The notes beneath the pieces were generated by a model that did no database searches, was not told the DNA's origin, and saw nothing but the letters and a program-made list of their open reading frames with translations. DNA of 37,807 nucleotides from an uncultured Christensenella sp. (lineage in GTDB: Bacteria > Bacillota > Clostridia > Christensenellales > Borkfalkiaceae): assembly GCA_910578145.1 (NCBI GenBank), contig CAJTPJ010000009.1:1-37807 (forward strand), read 5' to 3'. Position numbers and translations under genes: made by a program. Shown here piece by piece: positions 23,682 to 32,329 of this stretch. Numbering within the stretch: position 1 is the stretch's first letter; each line of letters starts with the position of its first letter.

Positions 23682-24386
23682 TTATTTGTCCACTTTAAGA
23701 TTGAGTTTATTATCTTCCCAAAGCGAATCCCAAGTAAGTTTTGCATCCGACTTAATTTTAATGCAATCCACGCCGGGTCCCATACAAAGGCTGGGAGTTT
23801 GGGGATAAGGTTTGCCGGAAGCGATAAGTTTTATGGTGTTTTCGCCTTGATTTAAATCGATTTTGCTTGAAACCTCAAAATCTTTAAAGGGCACGCCGTA
23901 TTCTATCTGGGTAGCGCCGTCAATTTTTTTGCCCGTTATGGTAAACGCATCGTAGCTGATTGTAGTACCGTTAACTTCTATAGTCATAACACTGTCGTCC
24001 ATAGTTAAGGTGCCCCACTCGGAAGCCAATCTTAAAACCAACGTTGCGCCCGTAACGGCGGATTCCGCATTGATATTAAATTCAAGCGTAGTACCTGCGG
24101 TGCTGAAAAAACCTACGAAATACTTATTGCTTATTGAATTAAGCACCGTTTTGTTTCCGCGGATAACCGCCTTGTTTTCGCCCTGAATCATACCGCAACC
24201 CGTTTCCTCGTTAGACCAACCTCTTCCGCTCTGTTCGGAAAGGTCAACGCCCTCCGCCTCGAAAACGTAAACGCCGTCGCCCCCAACGTCGCCTTGGGTA
24301 TTACCGTCGCCGCAAGCGGCAAAAGCCGCAACGGGCAAAGTTAACGCACACGCGGCAAGCGCCGCAAACAATCTTTTCATTTTCAT
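23682..24386 (-). CDS. Small lipoprotein resembling a carbohydrate-binding module
   Basis: A 234-aa secreted lipoprotein: basic, hydrophobic signal with the lipobox-like FAAC and lipidated Cys at 25, then a Gly/Asp linker. The rest is a beta-sandwich-like domain that opens with VYVFEAEGVDLSE and closes with GPGVDCIKI. The opening FEAE and a late strand containing D-x-I are typical of CBM6/CBM35-type carbohydrate-binding modules. No catalytic motif is seen. It is the last gene of the operon, 20 nt after the large GH3 gene, with AAAGGAG upstream and a terminator behind. Likely role: holding glycan substrate at the cell surface for the GH3 enzymes. Lipoprotein call is good, CBM call moderate. 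Confidence 0.8.
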   Translation of the reverse strand: MKMKRLFAALAACALTLPVAAFAACGDGNTQGDVGGDGVYVFEAEGVDLSEQSGRGWSNEETGCGMIQGENKAVIRGNKTVLNSISNKYFVGFFSTAGTTLEFNINAESAVTGATLVLRLASEWGTLTMDDSVMTIEVNGTTISYDAFTITGKKIDGATQIEYGVPFKDFEVSSKIDLNQGENTIKLIASGKPYPQTPSLCMGPGVDCIKIKSDAKLTWDSLWEDNKLNLKVDK

Positions 24387-24406
24387 AAAAATTATCTCCT
24401 TTAAAA

Positions 24407-27400
24407 TTAACGTTTATTCTTTTTTACAACCGCAGCCGCGCCGAAAAGCGCAACCATACCGCAAGCAGCCAATAGAGGCGCGCCGTAGCCTATTGCCGAA
24501 CCGCAACCGCCGCCCGTTTCCGCAACGGGTTTTTCGGGCATAGGCTCCGCGTTTTCGCCGCCCGTTATTTCACCCTCGTAAATATCGTCTATATCGATAG
24601 TAACAACCGCCTCAACCGAATCGTAACCCGGCGCGCTTATAACGACCGTAAACGACTGCTTGCCTATTTCCACAGGCTTACCTACAATCACACCGTCGGA
24701 AGTAAGCTCAAAGCCTTGCGGCAACTGACTGCCCTTTTTAAGCGAATACGTTACGCTTACCGTTTGCCCGTCTTCAAGGTCATTTGCAAACGCGTCAAGT
24801 TCAAACTTGTACTTTTTGCCCAAAATTACGCCGTCAAACACCACGTCAGGCATTTCAAGCCCTAAAACGGTTATCGAATAAGTGACCTCTACGGGATTGC
24901 TTAGCTCCGCGCTTGCAACCACCGTAAACTCGTAATCGGTACAGCCGCGCACGGGCGTGCCCGAAAGTTTACCAAAGGTATCAAGCACGAGCCCTTCGGG
25001 AAGCGAGCTGCCTTCTTTCAACTTATAAGTTATTTGCGAGTTACCGTTGCTTACGGCAGTACCCAAATCAACCAGCACGCTCCGCCCTACCGTAAACGGG
25101 TCGAGTTCGTGCGGCCGATATTCGAGATTGTAGCGCTTAACGCTGACTATAAAGTCAAGCTCTTTAGGGGTTTTGCCCTCCGCTTCAGCCTTTACCGTAA
25201 AGAAATATTTGCCTGCGGGCGCAACGCAAACGCCCTTTATAACGCCGTTTTCCAATTTAAGCCCCTGCGGCAGTTCGCTACCTTCGGCAAGCGAATATCT
25301 AACGTCGGAAGTAAGTTTACCCTCGCCGTCGAAAACAACCGCGCTACGTATATCCTGCTCGTAATCAAAGCCTACGGGTATAGTGGCGATATTATCGTCC
25401 TCGAAAATAACTTCGTCCGGAATATTGTTTTTATCGAAAACTTTAAGTTTAAAGGTCTTTTTAGCAGCTTTGTACGGATAGTAAACGCTACTGCCTTCTT
25501 CAAGAGTTTCTTCGGCGTTTAGCGTAAATTCATACTCGCCCGCCTTTGAAGGCGCGCCCGAAAGACAGCCGTCTTCGCTTAAACTCATACCCTCGGGCAA
25601 AACCGAATCGTTTGCCGTTGCGTACGAAACGCCGCCGTCGCGGATAATAGTATTAGTAGCGGTAGCCACCGAAAGAGCGTTATCCACGCTCTCGACTGCG
25701 TAAAGCGTGTTTACTCCGCCGTAGTTAATAGCCGCAAGCGAATTTCCGCCAAAGCCCTGCACGCCGTTGGTGTTAGCACAGGTATACAAAACGCTTTTTG
25801 CCGATTCGCGTATAACAGTAAGCTGTGTGGGCGTAAGGCTTGCCGCATCGATTTTGGGAGTGTTAAGCTGATTGTGCACCATCATAGTGTTACACCCCGC
25901 GCGAATACACATATCAACGTCGTAACGTATAAGGTCCGTAATTACAAAGCCTTCAAATCCCCATTCATTGCGGATAAGTCCGGTAAGAAGCTCCCAGTTA
26001 AACGCGCATTGTTTGTTGCCTATGCGGTTTACGCCCGCCATAAGCGCATTAAGCCCGCCCTCTTTAATTGCAATTTCAAAAGGTTTGCCGTAAATTTCGC
26101 GTATAGCCTGTTCGCTTGCCCAAGTATTAAGCGCACCGCGGTCCGATTCTTGGTCGTTAAGCATTATGTGCTTGGAAATTTGATAACAACCCTTGCTTAA
26201 CGAGCCTTTGGAAACGTTTGCCGCCATTCTTCCCGAAAGAATAGGGTCTTCGGAGAAATACTCAAAGTTTCTTCCACCGAAAGGCGAACGGTGCGTATCT
26301 AGTCCCAGCCCGTAAGTGCCGCCCCTGCCCTCGGGAGCGTTGCCCATATTACCGCCCGGAGCAGCCATCATATTTGAGCCTTCGGGGTGGTTTATGCCCC
26401 AAAGCGCGGCTTCGCCGTTCATTTCACCCACGTCAAACGCAAGCTGTTGGTTAAAAGTTTGCGCAAGCGTTGTGTTATCCGCCCACTGAACGTCGGGGCA
26501 ATGCCTTTTACCGAGAGGTCCGTCGTCATCGTAAGTGGAGGGTTTTTCCACAGAGTTTATGGGGCGCGTGCCGAAGAAGCCGTTTTCTATCTGCGTAACC
26601 AGCTCGTTTACGGTAAGCTGATTTAAAAACGCGTCCCACAACGGGTCGTCGTAATCCCTGCCGCGCAAATGCCAAAGTTTAATTTCGTTGGTTTCAGCCG
26701 TGCCGGGTACTGCCGCCTGCACGGGAGCCTCCTCCGAATACCAAGGGTTTTGCTTGTCAAATTCTTCGGAAATGTCATACCCCCAGCTTTCCTGCAACAA
26801 TCCCGTTTTCTTAGCGCTTGCAGGAGTGGGGAACGTTCCTGCAAAGTCGTCGCGCGACATATATTGGCGCACGCCGCAGAACGTGGCGGGGTCGTTGGTT
26901 TTGCCCGTTCCCGAAACGTAGTCGAAAAGATTTTTAACTTCGTTGCCCGTCGCGGAATCGGTTGCGTATCGTATATCGTTTTCCAAGCTGAAAGTTTTTA
27001 CAAAGCTATCGTTTTCGCCGCGGATAACTTTAGCCGCCTTTGCCGCGGCATCGTGAGAACCGTCCGCAACTACTATTTGATAATCGCCGTGTTCAAGCTC
27101 GTAACCTTTAAACCCGTTGCCGTTAGCGTCCGACCAGTCGTAAGATTTCATATCTTCCACGTCGAAAGAAATTTCAACTTCCTGCGACGCACCCGCTTCA
27201 AGCACGTCGGTTTTTGCAAAGTTCGCAAGCTCCACGTGCGACTTGCTTATGCCGCCCGCGTAATAGGGCGTGCTGTAATAAACCTGCACTACTTCTTTGC
27301 CGGCAACCGTTCCGTTATTAGTTACGTTAACTTTAACGGTGATTTTGCCGTCCTTTTCAAGCCCCGCGCCGTCGGAAGTTATTGAAACGACTCGTTTTTC

Positions 27401-28678
27401 AAAATCAGTATAAGAAAGACCGTAGCCGAACGGGTACTGCACTTGCCCCGAATACCACTGCTCGCCGTCGTTTTCGTCCTCGCCTTCCTCAAAGTAGCGG
27501 GTTTCGTAATAGCGGTAACCAAGATAAATATCTTCGTCGTAATGCACGTACGAGCCGCCGTACTTATTGCCGTCGTTAGAACCGTTATAGCCCTGATTTT
27601 GCCAGGTAGGGTCCTTTTTCATATCGTACACCCAGGTATCCGCAAGTCTTCCGCTGGGGTTAAGTTCGCCCGAAAGAAGTTTGGGCACGGCAAGCACGCC
27701 GTCCGTTCCGGGGAAGCCGATAGTCATTGCCGCCTTTATTTTGTTCATTTTTTCAACTGCCTGCTCTTCGTTTGCGGTATACCCGCCGTCGGTATACAGG
27801 TAGTGCGCAGGGTCGTCCAAAAACCCTACTTCCATAGGTCCGGAAGCGTTGATAAGCACTATAACGTTATCGAAGTTATCGATAGCCTCGCGCAACATAT
27901 CCACTTCGTTTTTGTCAAGTTGCAAATAGTGGTCCGAGCCGTCGCGCGCGCCGTCCAACTTTTCTCCGCCCCAGCTTTTAAGGCTGGTTTTTGCCAAATC
28001 GCCGCCCTCGCCGCGAACGCGCGTAAGAACTACTATCGCCGCGTCGTTATAATTTGCGTAGCTGTCTTTCACTTCCTGCGTGTACCGCGAAACGGGCGTT
28101 TCACCCGTGTTCATACCTGCGGGAAAAGTGTCTATCGCTTGGTGATAATTGCCGTCCGGGAATCTGTCGCTGCCGTTACCGTTTTTATTGCCGTCCAAAC
28201 GCCCGTTGCCTGATTTTGAATTATCATTGTAAAAATCTTTTAGTACGGGGTTAAGTTTAAACGACGTACCGTTGAAAGCGTCGTAAAACGATTTCGTAGC
28301 TCTGGACCAGTCGCCGCCTATTGCAAGGCTGTCGCTTGAACCAAACCCGAAATACGCTATAGCCGCCGAACCTTTACCGAAAACGCTTACGTTAATATTT
28401 CCGCCCTCGGTTTTGGGTTTAAGGGGCAACCCGTTTTGGTTTTTAAGCAAAACCGAGCCTTCCGCCACCACCTGCTGGTTAAGCTCTATAGCCGCGTTGC
28501 GAACCGCTTGGGCGCTGTTATACTCGCTTTCGTAATAATAATGGTTGGGGTCGGAAGTAAGCGCGCTTGCCGCCTGGCGGGAAAACGGCAACGCAGCCGC
28601 CCCCGCACCAGCAACCAACGTGGTTGCAACCGCAACCGCCAAAAGCCTGTTTGCTTTTTTATTTATTGCTTTTCTCAT
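24407..28678 (-). CDS. Surface GH3 beta-glycosidase, reversed domain order, with Ig-like repeats and C-terminal anchor
   Basis: A 1423-aa exported family 3 glycosidase. A signal peptide covers about 1-39. The usual C-terminal alpha/beta domain comes first (about 60-420, acid/base candidate E224 in RGEGGD), then a fibronectin-III-like domain (about 430-560), then the TIM barrel (about 680-960) with KHIMLNDQESDR and the nucleophile candidate D915 in GFVITDLIRYD. This permuted order is known in some rumen and gut GH3 enzymes. Residues about 1005-1385 contain four putative Ig (He_PIG-like) repeats. The end, GYGAPLLAACGMVALFGAAA then VKKNKR, is a membrane anchor with no LPXTG box. The start has AAGGAGG eight bases upstream. 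It should release sugars from beta-linked glycans at the cell surface; substrate unknown. Confidence 0.93.
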   Translation of the reverse strand: MRKAINKKANRLLAVAVATTLVAGAGAAALPFSRQAASALTSDPNHYYYESEYNSAQAVRNAAIELNQQVVAEGSVLLKNQNGLPLKPKTEGGNINVSVFGKGSAAIAYFGFGSSDSLAIGGDWSRATKSFYDAFNGTSFKLNPVLKDFYNDNSKSGNGRLDGNKNGNGSDRFPDGNYHQAIDTFPAGMNTGETPVSRYTQEVKDSYANYNDAAIVVLTRVRGEGGDLAKTSLKSWGGEKLDGARDGSDHYLQLDKNEVDMLREAIDNFDNVIVLINASGPMEVGFLDDPAHYLYTDGGYTANEEQAVEKMNKIKAAMTIGFPGTDGVLAVPKLLSGELNPSGRLADTWVYDMKKDPTWQNQGYNGSNDGNKYGGSYVHYDEDIYLGYRYYETRYFEEGEDENDGEQWYSGQVQYPFGYGLSYTDFEKRVVSITSDGAGLEKDGKITVKVNVTNNGTVAGKEVVQVYYSTPYYAGGISKSHVELANFAKTDVLEAGASQEVEISFDVEDMKSYDWSDANGNGFKGYELEHGDYQIVVADGSHDAAAKAAKVIRGENDSFVKTFSLENDIRYATDSATGNEVKNLFDYVSGTGKTNDPATFCGVRQYMSRDDFAGTFPTPASAKKTGLLQESWGYDISEEFDKQNPWYSEEAPVQAAVPGTAETNEIKLWHLRGRDYDDPLWDAFLNQLTVNELVTQIENGFFGTRPINSVEKPSTYDDDGPLGKRHCPDVQWADNTTLAQTFNQQLAFDVGEMNGEAALWGINHPEGSNMMAAPGGNMGNAPEGRGGTYGLGLDTHRSPFGGRNFEYFSEDPILSGRMAANVSKGSLSKGCYQISKHIMLNDQESDRGALNTWASEQAIREIYGKPFEIAIKEGGLNALMAGVNRIGNKQCAFNWELLTGLIRNEWGFEGFVITDLIRYDVDMCIRAGCNTMMVHNQLNTPKIDAASLTPTQLTVIRESAKSVLYTCANTNGVQGFGGNSLAAINYGGVNTLYAVESVDNALSVATATNTIIRDGGVSYATANDSVLPEGMSLSEDGCLSGAPSKAGEYEFTLNAEETLEEGSSVYYPYKAAKKTFKLKVFDKNNIPDEVIFEDDNIATIPVGFDYEQDIRSAVVFDGEGKLTSDVRYSLAEGSELPQGLKLENGVIKGVCVAPAGKYFFTVKAEAEGKTPKELDFIVSVKRYNLEYRPHELDPFTVGRSVLVDLGTAVSNGNSQITYKLKEGSSLPEGLVLDTFGKLSGTPVRGCTDYEFTVVASAELSNPVEVTYSITVLGLEMPDVVFDGVILGKKYKFELDAFANDLEDGQTVSVTYSLKKGSQLPQGFELTSDGVIVGKPVEIGKQSFTVVISAPGYDSVEAVVTIDIDDIYEGEITGGENAEPMPEKPVAETGGGCGSAIGYGAPLLAACGMVALFGAAAVVKKNKR
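24597..25660 (-). repeat. Four Ig-like (He_PIG-type) repeats in the large GH3
   Basis: Each unit contains the pattern S-x-LP-x-G followed about 15 residues later by G-x-P or equivalent and a Y-x-FTV strand: LPEGMSLSEDGCLSGAPS, LPQGLKLENGVIKG, LPEGLVLDTFGKLSGTPV, LPQGFELTSDGVIVGKPV. Such domains usually act as spacers or weak ligand binders between enzyme and cell surface. Confidence 0.75.
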
Positions 28679-28691
28679 TTTCCTTTCCTCC

Positions 28692-31322
28692 TTATTCCGT
28701 CGCCTCTGGAACTTTACATTGGAAAACCTGCGGTCCTATAACCGAAATTTCACTATCCAGATAATCGCCGCGCGAACTTTCCTTAACTACCGTTTGCGCC
28801 GCGAAATAATAAGTTGCGGTTTCGTCGTAGTTTTCGCCAAGCACTTTTTGTAACATTCCAAAGAAATTGCCTTTACGGTCGGAAGCATAATTATCCTTGG
28901 TATCAAGCCACATATTACCCGCGCTGCCTTCAATGCCCCACAGCTTTTCGCCGTCCATAGTAGAAAGTTTAAAAAATGCCCCGTCGCGTTCCAACTTGAA
29001 CGCACCTACGTAATCTTCTTTATCTGCGTTTACGTCGGTATAAATATAAAATTTAACGTAATCAACGTTTTCATTGAAAGCGGATTTCTTTGAACCGTCG
29101 TCGTTTTTACCGCGGTCGAATTCCAACAAGTAATTATCGTTGTGCTTAATCATTTGGTTATCGGACATTTCGGGCGCGTCCAATTGGAACTTATCGCCGT
29201 ACTGAGCCGCTATAACCATATCTGCCGTAAACCTCAGCTTGTATTCGCGTTGTTCTATAACTTCTTCGCCAATCTTCCAGCCCACGAACCGCTTACCCTC
29301 GGGGATTAAAGTTAAGTCGGGGGTTATAGTGTATTCCACGCCGCCAAGCACTTCTATCTCACCCGTCAATTCTCGGTCGCCGTTTAAAATTCCTCCCGTC
29401 AACGTAAGCGTGTACTTATATTCGTATTTCGCGTAATAAGTAACGTCTTTAACCGCAACGAAACTAAACTCTTCGTCGTAAGAAACTATAACTTCGTTAT
29501 CGCCGTCGGAGCAATACCAATATGCAAAACATTTATTGGGGTCATCCGAAGCCTCCGCAACAGCGGTATACGTTTCGCCGGGGGTTGCTTCTATAGTTGA
29601 ACTACCGTCTTTAAACGCGCCGCCTACAAGAGTTAAGTTGAAAGACGTTCCAACTACCGCAGAAACGGTAAGGTTTTCCGTAACGGTAATTTCGCAGGGA
29701 TTGCCTCTGACTATTTCTCCGTTGACAAGCCAAAAATTAAAGTTTTCCTCTTCGGAAACTACGGTTATTATCTGACCTTTATACATAGTAACCTGCGAAA
29801 GGTTTGTACCCTTTATAGCGCCGCCCTCAACGTTTACCGTGTGCTTTGTCAAATCGCTTTGGCAGAAAGCCTGCGGCCCTATTACAGAAATTTCGCTATC
29901 GCCCGAAAGCGAGAAACGCTTTGCCACAACCTGTGCCGAAAGATAGTACGGCGTGGTTTCGCTGTAAGTGTTGCCGCAACTTTCTATAGCCTTTTTAAAC
30001 ATTTCCATAGCGTTACCGCGCGTACCCTTGCCTTGGTTAAACCCGTCTTTGGATTCAAGCCAGAAGTTGCCGGGCGCACCCTCTATAAACCACAGTTTTT
30101 CGCCTTGGCGGGTTGCAAGCCTCCACGCGCCGCCTTCGGCGTCTATTTTCATCATTCCAACCCATTCGCTCTTTTCCGCATACGGGTTGTCGTAAATATA
30201 AATCGCAGCGTATTCGGTATCGTCGGTAAACACGGTTACGCCGCTACGGTCTATTTCAAGAACGTAGTCGTTTTCGTTGCCGCCCTGCATACGCTTGCGC
30301 AATATCTGGTTGCTGTCCATTTTAGGCGTTTCAATGCTTACTTTATCCTGCAAATCCGCCGTAACGGTTAAATCACCCGTAACGCCCGTAATACGGTAAG
30401 TCATATCCTTGGATTTAATTTCGTCGCCTACCGACCAACCGTTAAAGCCTTTATTAAGCGGAACGTTTTCCGTATCCAGCGCTACGGTTACGCTCCCGCC
30501 GTCCAACACTTTAATAGTTTTGTATTCGGGATAAAGCTCAAAATAGCCGTTTTCAACGGTTACCGCGTGCATATTGCCGAACTTTGCGTAATATTTATCG
30601 GTTCCCGTTACGGTGAAAGTGTAGCTTTCTTCAAAAGTCAATATTTTTTCGTTGCCGTCCTCGTCGTTGACGTACCAATACCCGAAAGACAGCCCCGCGG
30701 GCGCTTCTCCCGCGTTAATAGTGCACTCCGCGCCCGATTCGTAAATGCGACGCGTGTCCCCGCCGTCACCTATAGTTCCGCCGGAAACGGCTATAAGGTA
30801 CGATTCGTCGAACAACGCCTCTATTTTCATATCTTTTTCCGCGGTGAAAACGTAGGGGTTATCCGTAGACTTTTCTTCGCCGTTAATAAGCCACTCTTTA
30901 AACTTGCGGGAATTAGTGGATTTAGCCGTTACGCTTACGTTTGAGCCCGCGTAAACGTTTACGTCGTAATCGGAAGTACCCGTGATAGTACCGCCTACTA
31001 TCTCAACGCGGAACGTATCAACGTTGGAAACCACCGCGTAAACTTCGGTATCGCCGTCTACTTTAAAAGTGTACGGGTTTGAAACGGACAGCACTTCGCC
31101 GTACTCGTTCACCCATTTTTCAAACTTCTTTCCTTCGGGAATTTCTGCGGTCACCGAGCAATCCGCGCCGTCTTTGTACGTGCCGCCGCCCGTACCGCCT
31201 ACGACGTAAACTTCATACTCAAATTCGTAAGGTTGGCTAACTTTACAGCCGCCCACCGCACCTAACAACGAAACGGAAAGAACCGCCGCGGCTATCGCCG
31301 TCGCTATTCTTGATTTCTTCAT
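28692..31322 (-). CDS. Repeat lipoprotein with duplicated novel module
   Basis: An 876-aa lipoprotein: signal peptide with VGGC lipobox, lipidated Cys at 26. Seven divergent InlB-B/'bacterial repeat' units of 60-70 residues are visible, each with a leading GG-x-(I/T/A) turn, a central F-x-x-W strand and a closing Y/V-x-A-x-(V/F/Y) strand. They are arranged as four repeats plus a module (about 328-485), then three repeats plus a second copy of the module (about 714-872). The module, with EKLWxIEGxxGNxWL and SEISVIGPQxF in both copies, is unknown to me. No enzyme motif is seen. It sits between the two GH3 genes with AGGGGG upstream, so surface glycan binding is the likely role (inference). Confidence 0.85.
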   Translation of the reverse strand: MKKSRIATAIAAAVLSVSLLGAVGGCKVSQPYEFEYEVYVVGGTGGGTYKDGADCSVTAEIPEGKKFEKWVNEYGEVLSVSNPYTFKVDGDTEVYAVVSNVDTFRVEIVGGTITGTSDYDVNVYAGSNVSVTAKSTNSRKFKEWLINGEEKSTDNPYVFTAEKDMKIEALFDESYLIAVSGGTIGDGGDTRRIYESGAECTINAGEAPAGLSFGYWYVNDEDGNEKILTFEESYTFTVTGTDKYYAKFGNMHAVTVENGYFELYPEYKTIKVLDGGSVTVALDTENVPLNKGFNGWSVGDEIKSKDMTYRITGVTGDLTVTADLQDKVSIETPKMDSNQILRKRMQGGNENDYVLEIDRSGVTVFTDDTEYAAIYIYDNPYAEKSEWVGMMKIDAEGGAWRLATRQGEKLWFIEGAPGNFWLESKDGFNQGKGTRGNAMEMFKKAIESCGNTYSETTPYYLSAQVVAKRFSLSGDSEISVIGPQAFCQSDLTKHTVNVEGGAIKGTNLSQVTMYKGQIITVVSEEENFNFWLVNGEIVRGNPCEITVTENLTVSAVVGTSFNLTLVGGAFKDGSSTIEATPGETYTAVAEASDDPNKCFAYWYCSDGDNEVIVSYDEEFSFVAVKDVTYYAKYEYKYTLTLTGGILNGDRELTGEIEVLGGVEYTITPDLTLIPEGKRFVGWKIGEEVIEQREYKLRFTADMVIAAQYGDKFQLDAPEMSDNQMIKHNDNYLLEFDRGKNDDGSKKSAFNENVDYVKFYIYTDVNADKEDYVGAFKLERDGAFFKLSTMDGEKLWGIEGSAGNMWLDTKDNYASDRKGNFFGMLQKVLGENYDETATYYFAAQTVVKESSRGDYLDSEISVIGPQVFQCKVPEATE
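28704..29183 (-). repeat. Second copy of the IEG/SVIGPQ module
   Basis: Copy 2 of the module found at 29868-30341. Shared elements are a DNQ opening, a LEFDR strand, a Y-x-K/A-x-YIY strand, GEKLWGIEGSAGNMWLDTKD and DSEISVIGPQVF. The two copies are clear homologues but well diverged, so the duplication is old. Confidence 0.8.
29868..30341 (-). repeat. First copy of the IEG/SVIGPQ module
   Basis: Copy 1 of the duplicated module: opening SNQILRK, strand VLEIDR, then GEKLWFIEGAPGNFWLESKD and DSEISVIGPQAF. A third, more distant relative seems to form the C-terminal half of the 330-aa lipoprotein upstream (AYELDRNKDGSGNRKTAF). Confidence 0.8.
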
Positions 31323-31336
31323 AATTTTCCCCCTGA

Positions 31337-32329
31337 TTAAAACTGTACGGCAAACTTAACCGATTCTTCACTGTCGATAGGCGTGTCGTCACCGCCCATG
31401 GCGCGCACGGATATATAGTATTTTTTTCCCGCTTGAACTTTCATTGCCTTGCGCATTTCGTCCTTTTGCGCGGCTACGTCTTGGTATATATCGCCGCTAC
31501 CGCCCTTTAAGCCGATTTGCATCGTTTCTTCCATATCGTACATATAGTGGTGATATTCACCCACCTGATGTCCGATAGGAATTACTTTTACCTGACTTAC
31601 AAGCTCAAACTCGCTCTCAGTACCCTCTTTAAGCTCGTATACGTTATATAAAAGCATTGCACAGCCGGGCACGAACGCGGTTTTTCTGTTGCCGCTTCCG
31701 TCCTTATTTCTGTCAAGTTCGTACGCGCCGTTAGCGGCTATTTTAAACATTTCCCCGTTTGCATTATTGGGGGTTTCAAGTTTAGCGCAGTCGTAGCGCG
31801 CTTGAATACTTACGTTTTTATCTACCGTCAAGTCAAATTCGGGCTCTGTGGAAACGGTTTCGGTAACTTCAACGCCGTCCGCACCCGTGTAAGTAGCCGC
31901 CCAATCGATAAACGTAGCCCCGTAATATTCTCCTGCGGTAAGATGAACGGTAGTACCTTTAAGATAATTACCGCCGCCGTAACCGTAACGCACGTTTACG
32001 GAGTATACTTCAATATCGGGTATATCTTCGGCAAACACCGCTTTAAGGCTTACGTTCTTGGTTACCGTAAAAGTATATTCGGCGTTAGGCGACAAGTCGG
32101 TTTCGCCTGAAACCCACTTTATAAACTGCTTGCCTTGGGGCACTTCCGCAGTTACCGTGCAGTTGGTATCAACGTAATAATACCCTCCGCCGGAGCCGCC
32201 CTCCACACGCACAAGACAGCTTTTACGCGGGGCTGCGCCGCCGTCGGTTGTGCACGCCGCAAACGCAGCTACACCCAAAACCAGCACGGCGCAAAGCGCA
32301 GCAGCCGCAAGCCTTACAAATTTTTTCAT
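31337..32329 (-). CDS. Small repeat lipoprotein
   Basis: A 330-aa lipoprotein with signal peptide and FAAC box (lipidated Cys at 26). Two divergent InlB-B-like repeats follow (QFIKWVSGE and TFIDWAATY carry the F-x-x-W core), then a C-terminal domain of about 140 residues. That domain begins with an ELDR strand as in the module of the neighbouring 876-aa lipoprotein, so the two proteins look related. The ATG overlaps the stop of the first GH3 gene (ATGA), and its ribosome site GAGGAG lies inside the GH3 coding end, so translation is coupled. Probably a surface glycan-binding partner of the GH3 enzymes; no catalytic residues are recognised. Confidence 0.82.
   Translation of the reverse strand: MKKFVRLAAAALCAVLVLGVAAFAACTTDGGAAPRKSCLVRVEGGSGGGYYYVDTNCTVTAEVPQGKQFIKWVSGETDLSPNAEYTFTVTKNVSLKAVFAEDIPDIEVYSVNVRYGYGGGNYLKGTTVHLTAGEYYGATFIDWAATYTGADGVEVTETVSTEPEFDLTVDKNVSIQARYDCAKLETPNNANGEMFKIAANGAYELDRNKDGSGNRKTAFVPGCAMLLYNVYELKEGTESEFELVSQVKVIPIGHQVGEYHHYMYDMEETMQIGLKGGSGDIYQDVAAQKDEMRKAMKVQAGKKYYISVRAMGGDDTPIDSEESVKFAVQF

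Noticed and set aside
24407..28678. LPXTG sortase substrate
   Set aside because: The C-terminus has a Gly-rich membrane helix and a basic tail, but no LPXTG-like motif before it.
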